64,000 nucleotides of DNA from Odontocerum albicorne (GCA_949825065.1 OX463849.1:35049199-35113198), one strand, 5' to 3'. Shown: positions 22,741 to 33,199, counted from the stretch's first letter. Numbers and translations are program-made. The notes: a model not told the origin generated them from the sequence alone.

Positions 22741-23311
22741 TTAACTCATGACTTTGTTTAACCATTTCAAACCATCTCAGAGTTTTTAACTCATGACTTT
22801 GTTTAACCATTTCAAACCATCTCAGAGTTTTTAACTCATGACTTTGTTTGACCATTTCAAACCATCTCAGAGTGTTTAACTCGTGACTTTGTTTAACCAT
22901 TTCAAACCATCTCAGAGTTTTTAACTCATGACTTTGTTTAACCATTTCAAACCATCTCAGAGTGTTTAACTCATGACTTTGTTTAACCATTTCAAACCAT
23001 CTCAGAGTGTTTAACTCATAACTTTGTTTAACCATTTCAAACCATCTCAGAGTGTTTAACTCATGACTTTGTTTAACCATTTCAAACCATCTCAGAGTTT
23101 TTGACTCATGACTTTGTTTAACCATTTCAAACCATCTCAGAGTGTTTAACTCATGACTTTGTTTAACCATTTCAAACCATCTCAGAGTGTTTAACTCATG
23201 ACTTTGTTTAACCATTTCAAACCATCTCAGAGTGTTTAACTCATGACTTTGTTTAACCATCTCAGAGTTTTTAACGCATGACTTTGTTTAACCATTTCAA
23301 ACCAACTCAGT
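22727..23311 (-). repeat. 45-bp minisatellite, about 13 copies, born from LINE coding sequence
   Basis: The unit reads CTCATGACTTTGTTTAACCA, TTTCAAACCATCTCAGAGTT, TTTAA on the plus strand. On the minus strand each unit encodes TLRWFEMVKQSHELN, which echoes the LRWFGHVERMN motif of the adjoining LINE. 45 bp is 15 codons, hence the long but meaningless ORF. LINE-like sequence resumes after the array (CTTAATGCATTTGTCTTAAG). Confidence 0.95.
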
Positions 23312-23739
23312 TTTCTTTTCTAAATACAGCTTAATGCATTTGTCTTAAGTTTATATTCATCCCTTATTTTAACAACGGTAAGATGTAAGTGGGAAAAAAT
23401 AGACCTTAGAAATTGTATTATTGAAAATATTGGAATAAATTCAAGACAGAGAAAATATTTTTATTCAATTCATACCAGGCAGACTCGCTTTTACAATACA
23501 CATATGTTATGTCATCTCGCTTCATCAATTTTCATCATAAAATTCTCTCAAACATATAACACATCAAACGTATTTCTCGAAATTTCCATTACAGTAATTT
23601 TCCACGTCACACTATTGAAAATCCATACATCACCATTTCTCATTAGCATAGAAATCCTGTGACAGTTCTACTCGCCGCCCTCAATGTACCGATACTTAGG
23701 ATGCCCTGTTAGCGGGGCGGGGTCTACCCTAAGTCAATA

Positions 23740-23955
23740 TTAATCTTAGTCATATCCAATATTGAAATGCAACTCCACCGGAGCGGCATTACTTTGGACG
23801 TGTACTGTATATGGAACTGCTCGCCCTGCCATCGAGATAAGCGAATGGGCGAAGATGCATTAGTGAGGTATACACAGGGTCTTGTTAAATGTTGGATGAT
23901 ATTTATAATTTGAGATTTCGAATTATTCAGTTTTAAGCCAAATTCGCGATGCATC
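23740..23955 (-). pseudogene. possible LINE reverse transcriptase palm fragment
   Basis: The minus frame has HREFGLKLNNSKSQIINI, which resembles the GLxLNxxKSQxIxI segment just after the catalytic YADD block in Jockey/CR1 reverse transcriptases. The following residues (NASSPIRLS) are weaker. Short and isolated. Confidence 0.45.
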
Positions 23956-24079
23956 TTCGAATTACAGTTTTTATTATTTAAAATTGTAAAGATTTAAATG
24001 CGTGCATTAAAAAAAAATCTTGCGTCACTGGTCACAAAAATCACGTAGATTTCGTCTATTGTGTTATATTACACTTTTA

Positions 24080-24190
24080 TACCGTTCAACCTAGCGGATT
24101 ACCACGTGCATTGGAGCAAACGGGATTTGAAACCGCAACCTCCGGGCTGGGAGACAGGGGTCTTACCAACTGGGCCACGGAGCTCATATA
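24080..24190 (-). mobile_element. SINE-A head, minus strand
   Basis: On the minus strand, GCTCCGTGGCCCAGTTGGTA (A box), then CCTGTCTCCCAGCCCGGAGG, then GGTTTCAAATCCCG (B box). This is the best-preserved tRNA-like head in the window. The SINE body is missing, so the copy is 3'-truncated. Confidence 0.75.
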
Positions 24191-24199
24191 TGTGTGAAA

Positions 24200-24929
24200 G
24201 GAAAGAATATTTCTCATTTTATGGTATCCTGAAGGCGCTCGACCATTTCTCTTTTAAGAAAAATGGTCGAGAAATTCCTAGACGTTTCAGAATATTTTTT
24301 ATTATTTTTTTCTTTAGGTCCATTTTACATGGAAATACGATTTTTTATAATGTTTGAACACCCGTGAAAATTAACAAGTGGAATTTCAAAGCCTGTATAT
24401 CAGAAAGATTGGTCGTCTATGTAAGCGACGACCAAACTTGTATCAAATGGACTAAAAAGTAAAAATATATTAGGAAACCCTGCAGGGAAACAAGTTAAGA
24501 GAATAAGTCAAAATTGGTTAGGATCGGGACATTTGAAGGACTATAAGGTGACTAAATCTTCAATCTTGAAGGTGTTTAAGTCAAAGATAAGAGTAAAAAA
24601 TATTATTAATTTTTACTTTAAGTTACTACCAAATAGAATTCCATTCAACAAACTATATTTCTGATACATTAAACAATGTTTCTGATACAAAGACTATGTT
24701 TCTGATACATTTACCTATGTTTGTGAGAAAAAGGTTTTTTAAATCCGTAGTTGGTTAAATAGAAGATTAAGTAGAAAAGAATGACAGAAAATAGTCGTAT
24801 CTCAAAATATTTTTGCTTTATCATTTAATTATTTTTAATGTATTTATGGATAAGTCCATAAACTTTATACAAATATATTATATCATTAAGCCAATAAATA
24901 TTGATTTTCTCTTATTATAAACAAAAACA
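24200..24929. other. non-coding, small hairpin at 24238-24273
   Basis: CTCGACCATTT and its reverse complement AAATGGTCGAG form a short hairpin. Otherwise AT-rich with no gene recognised. Confidence 0.4.
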
Positions 24930-25135
24930 TGACGACCTCCATAACCTAGTGGGTATGACGCCTGTCCTACAGCCTGGGGGGATTGTGAATTCAATTCCTA
25001 TTGATACCCATTTTTTAAAAAGGAATCCAGTTTGGTTTACTTTAAGGCCTCTTTGGCATAGTTTTGGTTGATTGGAAGTAATTCTCACGTGGTTATAAAC
25101 CCCCCAGAGTACACTGTATACAACGAAAGTGTCTT
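24930..25135 (+). mobile_element. SINE-A copy, full-length-like
   Basis: The head is GACCTCCATAACCTAGTGGG, the B box GAATTCAATTCC lies at 24987-24998, then GATACCCATTTTTTAAAAAG, TTTAAGGCCTCTTTGGCAT, the LINE-like tail and CACTGTATACAACGAAAGTG. All SINE-A parts are in order. Confidence 0.85.
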
Positions 25136-25185
25136 AAATATTTTATTAACCGTTTTTTTTTTACTTATTCTTATATTTTTTCCAA

Positions 25186-25256
25186 ATATAAAAGACGGAT
25201 CAGACAACAGTAACTTATTTTTATAAGTTACTGCTGTCTGATTCCGTCGTTTATAT
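25186..25256. repeat. imperfect inverted repeat, about 33-bp arms
   Basis: ATATAAAAGACGGA plus TCAGACAACAGTAACTTAT pairs with ATAAGTTACTGCTGTCTGA plus TTCCGTCGTTTATAT with a few mismatches and a 4-nt loop. It begins next to a SINE-A 3' end. Confidence 0.85.
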
Positions 25257-25595
25257 TTTGTTTTCAATTTGTTGTACGCAGCTGAAATCTCCTTTCTTAT
25301 TAATGTCAAGAGTGACGCATGGTTTAGTGCAGTGCGAGTAGTCCGTCTATGAACGACCCCGTATTATGTTGATGACATAGAGTTTTATACGCTTGTATCC
25401 GCATGTTTCTTTGTAAAAAAAATGTATACATTCTGTTATTTTCAATGTGTGATGTACTAACTACTGAATTTTTTAATCATTGTTATTACATGATACATTC
25501 AACCGTTTATAAATAAAAAAATATATAATATGTATCTAATAATAATATTGGGTATTAATATATGTCTCTTAACTAAGTAAGACATCCTCTAACAG

Positions 25596-25819
25596 GAGCA
25601 ACGCTCACATTGCAAGTGCTGCAGGAGCTGTCACAACATGTCCCACAGCAGGACACCACAATGCTGTCCGGGATCAGCAGGAATCTAATGAACCTCCTCA
25701 CCTCACCTGCGCGCCTGTTCTGTTCTCTTCTGACTGACACCGAGTACAAATTTCGCTTTACTACTTATCTACGACAAATGGACGAATTTGCATGCAATCA
25801 AATGCGAATCTGTGTTCAG
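25596..25819 (+). CDS. candidate exon or retroelement ORF fragment, unidentified
   Basis: An open frame with coding-like codon use (many CTG, CTC, CAG, GTG) in otherwise AT-rich DNA. It is preceded by a branch-point-like TTAACTAAG and acceptor CCTCTAACAG and could be left at the donor-like CAG/GTTAAG. Residues include TLQVLQELSQHVPQQDTTML, then NLMNLLTSPARLF and FTTYLRQMDEFACNQMRICV. Read through the donor, the frame stops at 25846. I recognise no family. It may be a host exon on the strand opposite to the 40210 exon, a retrocopy or part of an old transposon. The acceptor tract is only moderately pyrimidine-rich. Confidence 0.35.
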
Positions 25820-25849
25820 GTTAAGGAATTATTAACATACGACTAAATG

Positions 25850-26017
25850 TCTAATATCTTGGTTAATTGATAGGGCTGTCTTATTTAAGCTTTGATTTGT
25901 CACATATTTAAAAAAATAAAAGTGGTTTTTATTCAATAAGCCCCCATACGATCAGTTATAGATATCACGATACCCGTGGAAACTTAAATGAAAAATATTG
26001 TTCTTATTCTACATGTA
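25850..26017. other. non-coding spacer
   Basis: AT-rich; nothing recognised. Confidence 0.4.
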
Positions 26018-26110
26018 CAGCGATGTTCTAAAATACCTGTTTTCCCACCAGAGGGTTGCGGCTTCGATTTCCATTGATATTCACTTTTAAAAAATGGATT
26101 TAAGATTAAG
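26018..26110 (+). mobile_element. SINE-A head fragment
   Basis: CCAGAGGGTTGCGGCTTCGA then TTTCCATTGATATTCAC and a short A run. The A box is degraded and the tail missing. Confidence 0.55.
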
Positions 26111-26231
26111 CAACAAAAATAATAAATTTCAGTATGATGTTTCTACTCATATAGTAACCATTCTACTTTTTAAACCAATTAGTCACATCGTATTTAACTC
26201 AATAGTCATATACTAAAGTAATTTTTTTAAG

Positions 26232-26858
26232 TACAATAATCCCTCTATTTACGCGGTCTCTATTAACGAGAAATCACGTTAACGGGTTTTATTGTATTGG
26301 AAATGTTATTGCATAGCATTTAAAATAATAATTTGCCTTCTAAAACAATATTATATACCACTGTAAGAGTGACAACGATAACAATAGAAGAGTTATTCAA
26401 CAATAGCGAGACTGATTTTGAATGGGGTCAGTAAGTTGTATTATTTTTGCCTTGTAAATATTTATTTACTTTTTATTTATTTATTATTACACATGACCAG
26501 AAATATACACAATTAGCGAAAAAACAACAGGTAATTTGATTTGGACATACAATTTTAATGGATCTGGGTTTGTTGCCTTTCATTTGTCGTATCCCCAGAA
26601 AACTAGGCTTTTGCCTGTATCTCACTGAGGATATAAATAAATCATATGACTCTCATCAAAATTTGTCATTTACTAGTTGTCTGTAACTATTTATAAAGAT
26701 TTATTGAAAAACAAATAACTTAAGCTTTTTTAAACACGCGATAATATATTAGCATCAGAAAATACGTAAAATATCGCATATTTTATATGGCACACATAGA
26801 GTTCATTAACGAGGTTTTTCTGGTATCAATTACCCGCGTAAATAGAGGAATAACTGTA
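26232..26858. mobile_element. pogo/Tigger-like DNA transposon remnant
   Basis: The ends are inverted. The left end starts TACAATAATCCCTCTATTTA then CGCGG, and the right end as reverse complement starts TACAGTTATTCCTCTATTTA then CGCGGG; further paired TTAACG words follow. TA at both outer edges fits a TA target duplication. The interior has one short frame (TIEELFNNSETDFEWGQ) that might be a transposase C-terminus. It is interrupted by a family D insertion at 26455-26640. Confidence 0.65.
26455..26640 (-). repeat. family D element, short copy nested in the pogo-like element
   Basis: TTTATTTATTATTACACATG, then AAACAACAGGTAATTTGATT, GGGTTTGTTGCCTTTCATTT, CCAGAAAACTAGGC and CACTGAGGATAT. The T-rich left edge is the reverse of a poly-A-like tail, so the element is read on the minus strand. 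Confidence 0.75.
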
Positions 26859-26859
26859 T

Positions 26860-27414
26860 CTGAAATAATGATACCTACATATTATTAACATTATTGAAAT
26901 AATATGGTTAAATAATTCAATTGAAAACACAATTGGATTTAGAATAAACATTTTCGATTCTACCAACAAATATTTAAACCTCCTCTCGAGTAGCCCAGTA
27001 GATATACAAATAGAATAATTTACATTTTAAATTCAATCTATTTGGACAACAATGGATCCGAAGTAAACAGAAATGACCATCGCCTATCAGATCAGTATAC
27101 AATGAAGGGACACTCGAACCTCATTTTTTATTTAAATTTCTTGTTTGCTAACACATTTCTCATACCAAATGAGTCATCTTCATTCTTTGACCGGTTGTTT
27201 TCCAGTGGCGTCGAGTTATTTAAAGGCAAAAAATAATATATTTTAATTTAAAGAAAAGCTAAACACATAAAAGCCTTAAAACCGTTGAAATACATTTAGC
27301 AAGCAAACAAAACAAAAATATCATAAATAATCGATTAAATTTATCCGCTTCTTACTCTATTTCCTCTTAGAACCATAAACAACCATAGACACTTTTCCTC
27401 TATCTAACCATAAA
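26860..27414. other. non-coding, nothing recognised
   Basis: AT-rich; no gene recognised. Confidence 0.4.
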
Positions 27415-27515
27415 GACGACCTCCGTGGCCTGGTGTTAAGATGCTTGTCTGCCAATCCGGAGGTTGCGGGTTCAATCCCTGCTGGAAACCAAATTTTAAA
27501 AAATGCATTGTGATA
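27415..27515 (+). mobile_element. SINE-A head fragment
   Basis: GACCTCCGTGGCCTGGTGTT (A box) and GGGTTCAATCCCT (B box) at 27468-27480, then a short AAATTTTAAAAAATG. The LINE-like tail is absent. Confidence 0.75.
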
Positions 27516-27689
27516 TGCAAAAGAGTGGAATAAAATAAAATATATTTGTTTTAAATATTGAAATCTTTATTTTTACAACGAATATCACAGTAACATAAAA
27601 AGGCACTGTTACTCGTTTGAAAACTGTTTTTTTAAGTATTTGCACAGCAGGATGCTTTTCGAATTAGATCAATTTATAAACACATAAAT

Positions 27690-28140
27690 ACATATCATCA
27701 CTGTGTGTCCCTTTCGGGATTGGCAGAGAGAACAGATATACAAACTTTTCTTTCCAAACACATAACATAAATCTCGACATGCACAATCTTCTATTATTCA
27801 TAATTCTCTTGTTCTAGCCTTGTTTTTTTTCTCTGGACCCCTCATACGCATACCTTGTACTTCCGACTTGTATACTAGCTTAGTCATTATTTCGTCTTAA
27901 ATTTTCTCCACATGTTTAAACCATCTCAAAACTTCTTTCATCATCTTACTGAAACATTTATACATGCATTCATATCTGATGTCTTCAATCCGCCTTCATT
28001 CAAACATTGACATTCCGCACATTTTCCTTGGTGCACGCATATCCATAGTATTGATCTTATAGTATCCCTCTTCTGCTAAATTCAAGTTTCACTTCCATAC
28101 ATCAAGGTGAGCACCAATACTTTGAGTCATGCTTTTATTC
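27690..28140 (-). pseudogene. LINE C-terminus, degraded
   Basis: The minus strand begins with the terminal block WRSVLSANPERDTQ (CTGTGTGTCCCTTTCGGGAT) and runs upstream through a GRSTRYAYEGS-like linker, an LRWFKHVEK block near 27915 and a YGSET-like block near 28100. It is the same family as 40515. Confidence 0.7.
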
Positions 28141-28199
28141 AATTATGAGATCAGTAATAAAATTAAACATTGGCAAGATATTTCCATTACATTACGAAT

Positions 28200-28860
28200 A
28201 ATTTAATATTAAATTTTTTTAAATGGTGTCTCTTCTTTGTCGCGATCTTGATGCTCAAGAACGTGACCCACTCTTAGACTGATGTAGTTTGCGCACATTG
28301 TTCTCCAGTTGTCTCGGCATTCCACTCTTGACCTGGTCGCTCTAGCGCATAGGTGTTCTACCTCTGCTCCTGCGACCCTCCACATTGCTAGTGACTATGA
28401 TTATATGCATGCCCTTCTTACGCGTTATGTGACGAGTGCACGATTCTGGAAGACTCTCTAAGATATTAAGTTGTCTGGAAGTCTCTCTAAGATATTTCTG
28501 TCCATGACACACCCAATAATTATCTCCAATACCTCATCTCGAAAGAGTCTTTCCTTGATCTGTCTCCGATCGTTAGTATCCGAGTTTCTGAGGCATACAT
28601 AAATATTGAGGAAATCAGGGTTTTGACATGGCGTATTTTCACTACTCGAGAGTTTGTCAGTTTCTCCAGATCATTTCCAGGCTCAACATAGAACTTTTCG
28701 GAAAACCAATTTTTCTCTTGATTTCAGTTTCACAATCACCGCTATCAGCAATTGTAGACTCAAGATTTAAAAAATCATAAACGATCTCTAAATCTTGTGG
28801 TTGCGTTAATACTTTAAAACCCTACCAGAATCAAAACAACTTTACTCAGTGCCTAGCTTG
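28200..28860 (-). pseudogene. LINE RT C-terminal half, degraded
   Basis: Minus-strand frames give FLNLESTIADSGDCETEIKR, KIGFPKSSM, then TSNVEGRRSRGRTPMR and SDQVKSG. This corresponds to the YLGSxVxxxGxCxxEIxRRI block and the GRRSRGRSPxRWSDQV tail of insect LINEs. Many stops. It is the family also seen at 13065, 32036 and 34186. Confidence 0.7.
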
Positions 28861-28904
28861 TTTGTCAAATGTGTTAGTAACACAAATCAAAAGATCAACT
28901 AGAG

Positions 28905-29060
28905 TTTCTTTATAGTTCGTCTTCCCTTGGTATGTTTAATGCAGTTTCCTTACGCACAACTTACACATTTTTTTGTTGAATATTCAATCTGTCAATAATG
29001 GTATGTTCGAATCCTGAGTTAGAGCGCCCTTTAGAAGAATCAGCTCTCTAAAGGGTACTA
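28905..29060 (+). repeat. family C copy
   Basis: AGTTCGTCTTCCCTTGGTAT, CTGTCAATAATGGTATG, GAGTTAGAGCGCCCTTTAGA and AGCTCTCTAAAGGG. The 5' part matches the copy at 2625. Confidence 0.7.
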
Positions 29061-29079
29061 GACATGTATACATTTATTT

Positions 29080-29185
29080 TGTAATGTTTTTTTATATGTT
29101 AATAATAGTGGTTCTCGAGCGAGAGCGCCCTTCCGAAGAGTTTTCTCTCTAAACAGCGCTATGTAAATTGTCCCTTTTTAAAGTA
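29080..29185 (+). repeat. family C copy
   Basis: TGTTAATAATAGTGGTTCTC, GAGAGCGCCCTTCCGAAGAG, CTCTCTAAACAGCGCTATGT. Confidence 0.7.
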
Positions 29186-29259
29186 ATATACTAGTTTCCT
29201 TTACATTCTTGGTAGAGAGTTAATTATTTTAATAATAATAATACCTTAACTATCCGTCA

Positions 29260-29460
29260 ATGTAAAAGGCAATGAACAATTCAACATCCATTGTTTAATA
29301 CGGGACACGGAGGGCGCGAGGGTGACGCAACATGCAGAGAATAGTGACTGGAGAGTAGAATGAGTGTTGAGGTCCATTGACTGAGAAAGGACAATGGGTG
29401 GACCCGTCGCCACGTGCAAATCCCTATTAATGTGCTAGATTATCACTTAAGCTAAATTAA
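29260..29460. other. candidate conserved non-coding block
   Basis: Unique, less AT-rich sequence. It contains three ATTGTT/AACAAT/ACAATG (Sox-like) words, a CACGTG E-box near 29412 and a TAATGTGCTAGATTATC stretch. No coding frame with splice sites was seen. The regulatory role is inference. Confidence 0.3.
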
Positions 29461-29579
29461 GTGCCAAATATTTCAGTGTTTTATGTCGGATTGGACATTC
29501 GACAACATTAAATCGTATCTACGAGTATTTTCATGATAAAAAGTTATTTATTTTAAATCTTTATTAATTTCAATTTAAA

Positions 29580-29775
29580 TTATGGTCTGTGTTGCCTAGT
29601 TGGTAAGACAGCTATCTTTCAGCATAGAGGTATCTGATTATATTCCCGTTAGAACAAAATAAAAAAACAGTCTGGTTTTCATTCCGACCTCTTTAAGTCT
29701 TTCAGGTTAGTTTGACGATATTGCCACATAGCAATAAGCCCTTCGGGTTTTACTCCATAAAAGGAAAAATTACTA
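29580..29775 (+). mobile_element. SINE-A copy, diverged
   Basis: TCTGTGTTGCCTAGTTGGTA (A box), a decayed B box, then GTCTGGTTTTCATTCCGACC, TTGCCACATAGCAATAAGCC. Confidence 0.8.
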
Positions 29776-30019
29776 CAGTACAAATAGGTTATTTTGTAAA
29801 AAAAAATATTTTTTTCTCATTCGTGTGATATCCTTCAACATATCCGATCTGATGATTTGAAAATATTAAAGAGTGTGGCCGGGATAAACTCTTTCTTCAG
29901 CCTTCATAAATCGGGCCTTAGTGCTTAGAACCGCTGGAGTAGGCACGGAACTTGTGATTCGTCATCGCACGTGTTAGCAGTACTACAATTGGGTGCACGG
30001 TGATTATTATTAGTAGACG

Positions 30020-30150
30020 AACTCTTTTATCAGACTAGAACCCGTTTTTTCCGATTTTTTTCAGAATAAGCCCGAAACCCCCGGGTAGAATTCAAACATG
30101 ATGCTTGAATTCCACTCGAGGGTTTTTACCAACTACGCCACAGAGGTCAT
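30020..30150 (-). mobile_element. SINE-A-like head, minus strand
   Basis: The minus strand reads GATGACCTCTGTGGCGTAGT, TGGTAAAAACCCTCGAGTGG and then GTTTGAATTCTACC. The flank 29920-30010 carries the CGCACGTGTTAGCAGTACTA sequence also seen near 63060. Confidence 0.65.
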
Positions 30151-30689
30151 CAAATAAAAATGTATCTTATTGGAATATTTAGAGAACGCTTTGATTTAAA
30201 TATATTTCAATTTAATACCCTATCAACTCCGAAAACTTTGATTAAAAACAATTACTGTGCAAAAGAGGAAATAAATTGAAAGTACATTTTACATTTCTTT
30301 AATTGAAAATGAACAAATCTATAGCGTGAAATAGAATCCTTTAATATTCACTAAGTCTGTCCATAAAGAATGATCAACTCAAGTAACAGTGGCTGAAATG
30401 TCCACCGAGATAGTTAAGAGGGTTAAATGGGCGAATCTACATATCGGAAGCTGTGGCGAGGTGTAATCTTTTGGATAAATGGACCACATCAAGGTGGAGA
30501 ACTACTACTGGTTGAGTAGTATTGCACGGATTAACCGGACGGTTAGATTGTTTTAAACTACCCGGAGAGGTAAATGGAGGGTTGGAATTGTGTTGGGTGA
30601 TTTATTTTAGAAATTAATCTAATCGTCTTTAAAGATCGTTGATTTAATCATTATGAGCCCACATTGAGCTTATTAAAAGTGGCATTGTT
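30151..30689. other. non-coding, nothing recognised
   Basis: 30400-30600 is less AT-rich (GTGGCGAGGTGTAATCTTTT) and unique in the window; no frame with splice sites. Confidence 0.3.
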
Positions 30690-30744
30690 GGTGAAACGTC
30701 TATCTTGCGATTCAGTGGTTATGGGTTCAATTCCCATTATTTTA
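30690..30744 (+). mobile_element. SINE-A B-box fragment interrupted by family D
   Basis: GTGGTTATGGGTTCAATTCC then CATTATTTTATTT; the SINE is cut here by a family D insertion. Confidence 0.6.
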
Positions 30745-31230
30745 TTTATTTTTATTTATTTATTATTTTATTTATTATTACACATGACAAGAAATATACA
30801 CAATTTGCGAAAAAAACAACAGGTAATTTGATTTGGACATACAATTTTAATGTATCTGGGTTTGTTGCCTTTCATTTGTCGTATCCCCAGTAAACTAGGC
30901 TTTTGCCTGTATCTCACTGAGGATATTTAGCATGAAAAAATAAATCGATACTTCTTTCCGATTTTTTATTACACAAAAACAAAACCCCGTTGCACGCTCT
31001 CATCAACCTGACAAACAGTTACACTCAACTACAACTGGAAACATCTTGCGAAATTCAACTCCTCACACATCATCACTCCAGAAAAACCAAATTGTTCATC
31101 CCACAATATAAGAATAAAAATAAAAATTAAAACAAAAAATACATAGAAACACAAATACAAAAACAACCAAAATTAAAACAAGAAGAAACCCACACTCACG
31201 AGCTCACACAAATCTTTCCCACTCGTCATT
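30745..31230 (-). repeat. family D element, long copy
   Basis: About 480 bp nearly identical to 49325-49806. It contains AACAGGTAATTTGATTTGGA, CATTTGTCGTATCCCCAGTA, CCCCGTTGCACGCTCTCATC and ends ACCCACACTCACGAGCTCAC. The T-rich left end is a reversed poly-A-like tail. No protein is recognised; it is probably a LINE 3' UTR or a SINE. Confidence 0.8.
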
Positions 31231-31319
31231 CATCCTGAAAGCCCAAGTACTCAAAATCCTGTCGCAATAACAACCACGGTCCGATCGACTGTCTAAATGG
31301 TTTTCCTACCTTTACCTTT

Positions 31320-31450
31320 ATTTAAGTGGAATCAAATTTTATTAAAAAGGGTTCCAGTCTATTCGTTTATTTGTTGCATCTTTAATATATTTTTCATTGG
31401 GGTGGAGAGGATCCATCAGGTTGTACTGTTTACAAAAAAAGTAACACAAA
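31320..31450 (+). mobile_element. SINE-A body and tail fragment
   Basis: TTATTAAAAAGGGTTCCAGT, then TCATTGGGGTGGAGAGGATC and CATCAGGTTGTACTGTTTAC. The head is absent. Confidence 0.6.
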
Positions 31451-31514
31451 AGTGTTTAAATCATAAGTTAAGACTTCAAGAAAAATTTGTGAATGTATAT
31501 AAAAAATATAGACA

Positions 31515-31695
31515 ACCTTCGTTGATTAGACGTCTTTCTACCCGGTAGTTGCATGTTCGATTGCCGTTAGTACCTATATTTTTAAATTATTCTTATCTGG
31601 TTTGAACGTAAATGTTGGTTGGAAATAAATGCTACATGACAATGAATCTATCAGATTCTATTGTATAAAACGAAAGTGTAATACAGTATAGGGAA
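31515..31695 (+). mobile_element. SINE-A copy
   Basis: GATTAGACGTCTTTCTACCC, a B box GTTCGATTGCC, then TTGGTTGGAAATAAATGCTA, CATGACAATGAATC and AACGAAAGTGTAATACAGTA. Confidence 0.75.
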
Positions 31696-32035
31696 CCTTA
31701 TATAAAAATTCAAGTTTGAAGACTACTTTTCCCATTAGGATGGTAGACTATAGAAGAATGAACGAAGAAACATTAACCAATAAAATATTTTAGACCAATA
31801 AAGAAGGTAGACGTTTGAAAGAATTCAGAAAATCGTAGCATAGTTAAATGAATTAAATTTTGAAATAGTAAAAAAAAGAGTTGGTATTATATGTTGTAAA
31901 GTCGTGGTAGAAGCAAAAAGTATGTCTAGATACCAAAAAATTATTATCTGTTTTTTTTCTTCCCCAGTCGCATCCTTCATGACTGAGGGTTGTGAATCTT
32001 TCAAGTAAGTTTCTTGAACAATAATTTCTAACAAT

Positions 32036-32215
32036 TGCATGAAGAGCACCAGTTACAGAAATGCCAACATAATCCTCACCTGAGTGCAAGAGTCAGAAAT
32101 CCCCGACTTCTTCCCCCGCCTTCAACGATACCGGTTACCATAAACCTCTCCAAGTTGTCATCTTCCTTACGAGTGATATACCATTCACTTACGAGACATT
32201 CGTCTCCGATACACA
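32036..32215 (-). pseudogene. LINE C-terminal fragment
   Basis: The minus frame gives EWYITRKEDDNLERFMVTGI then VEGGGRSRG. It parallels WQEDSLERFVVIRGVKG at 34370 and belongs to the GRSPxRWSDQ family. A frameshift follows the RSRG block. Confidence 0.6.
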
Positions 32216-32277
32216 GTTGAAAATCTAACCTGAATGTCGACCTCCTCCAGAATATATGCGTTAATAGGCACAATGCA

Positions 32278-32480
32278 AGATCTCTGTGGTCTAGTTGGTT
32301 AGAACCTGTCTTCCGACCTGGAGATCGAGAGTTCAATTCCCTTTGAAACCCAGATTATTTTAAAAAGGATTGTAGTCTGGTTTCCAATTAAGATATCGAT
32401 TAATTATTTCTAGTTGATTAGATGTGAATGCCATATGACAATCAACCCTCTAAGTTTTTTCTGTGCATAATGACAATATA
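32278..32480 (+). mobile_element. SINE-A copy, full-length-like
   Basis: GATCTCTGTGGTCTAGTTGG (A box), GAGTTCAATTCCC (B box), TTTAAAAAGGATTGTAGTCT, then TATGACAATCAACCCTCTAA. Confidence 0.8.
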
Positions 32481-32497
32481 AGTTTTGTAGATATCAA

Positions 32498-32690
32498 CGA
32501 CCTCCTTGAACTTGTTGTTAAAACACTCGTCTTCTGGCAGAGTTAAATTTCAGTTAGTACCCAATATAAACAAAAAATGGTATTTCGATTTGCACTTCAA
32601 AACCTAGAAATATTTTAAATCTTTCTAGTTAGTCGAAATAGATTGCCACATGGAAATAAGCCCACTAGGTTGAACTATAAAAGCTGGGCC
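32498..32690 (+). mobile_element. SINE-A copy, diverged head
   Basis: ACGACCTCCTTGAACTTGTT, GTCTTCTGGCAGAG, then ATTGCCACATGGAAATAAGC and CCACTAGGTTGAACT. It directly follows another SINE-A copy. Confidence 0.75.
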
Positions 32691-32899
32691 AAATTACATG
32701 CGAATTTAAAAACGTAAAGAATGAAATGTTTTCAAAAATTAAAATAAATATAAAAATTATCAAATTACACTATTAATTTAAATAAATTAGTCAATGCTCT
32801 CTGCCTATTCCAATAGTGATATGGCGTGGCTGTTGATGACGGTGATGAGATAATTAACTTAGCAATATATTGGTCCCCTCAAAGATATCCACCGATCAT

Positions 32900-33050
32900 G
32901 AAACTCTACCCGTCATACTGACCAGCAGGCCGTACCCTGTCCATCCGAATTCACCCTGGGGGCAGATTTACGCCCTGTATGCAAATCTAAGTGCCAACCG
33001 TCCCTTAGTCACACGTCCCAACAATACGTATGCAAATTAAACAGATGCTG
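32900..33050. other. candidate regulatory block with two POU octamers
   Basis: Unique, less AT-rich sequence. Two exact ATGCAAAT octamers, both preceded by GT or CGT, lie at 32979-32986 and 33030-33037, 51 bp apart. POU-domain factors bind this octamer in animals. Function here is inference. Confidence 0.3.
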
Positions 33051-33199
33051 AAAGTGATAAAAGGAAAAATGGGATTATGAAACATTCTTGCAAGTAAGAA
33101 AATAATTTTACAATTTTAAATGTAACTTCATAGATAACAAAGCAACATTTCAAAGTTGCTTTATTCTTAATTAACAATGTCCTTAGATTTAAGATACGA

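Noticed and set aside
22658..23260. 200-codon repetitive ORF on the minus strand
   Set aside because: It is the 45-bp array; no start context, domain or non-repeat coding part.
24080..24190. Genuine tRNA gene
   Set aside because: A and B boxes are clear but the same head recurs with SINE bodies elsewhere, and I could not fold a proper acceptor stem.
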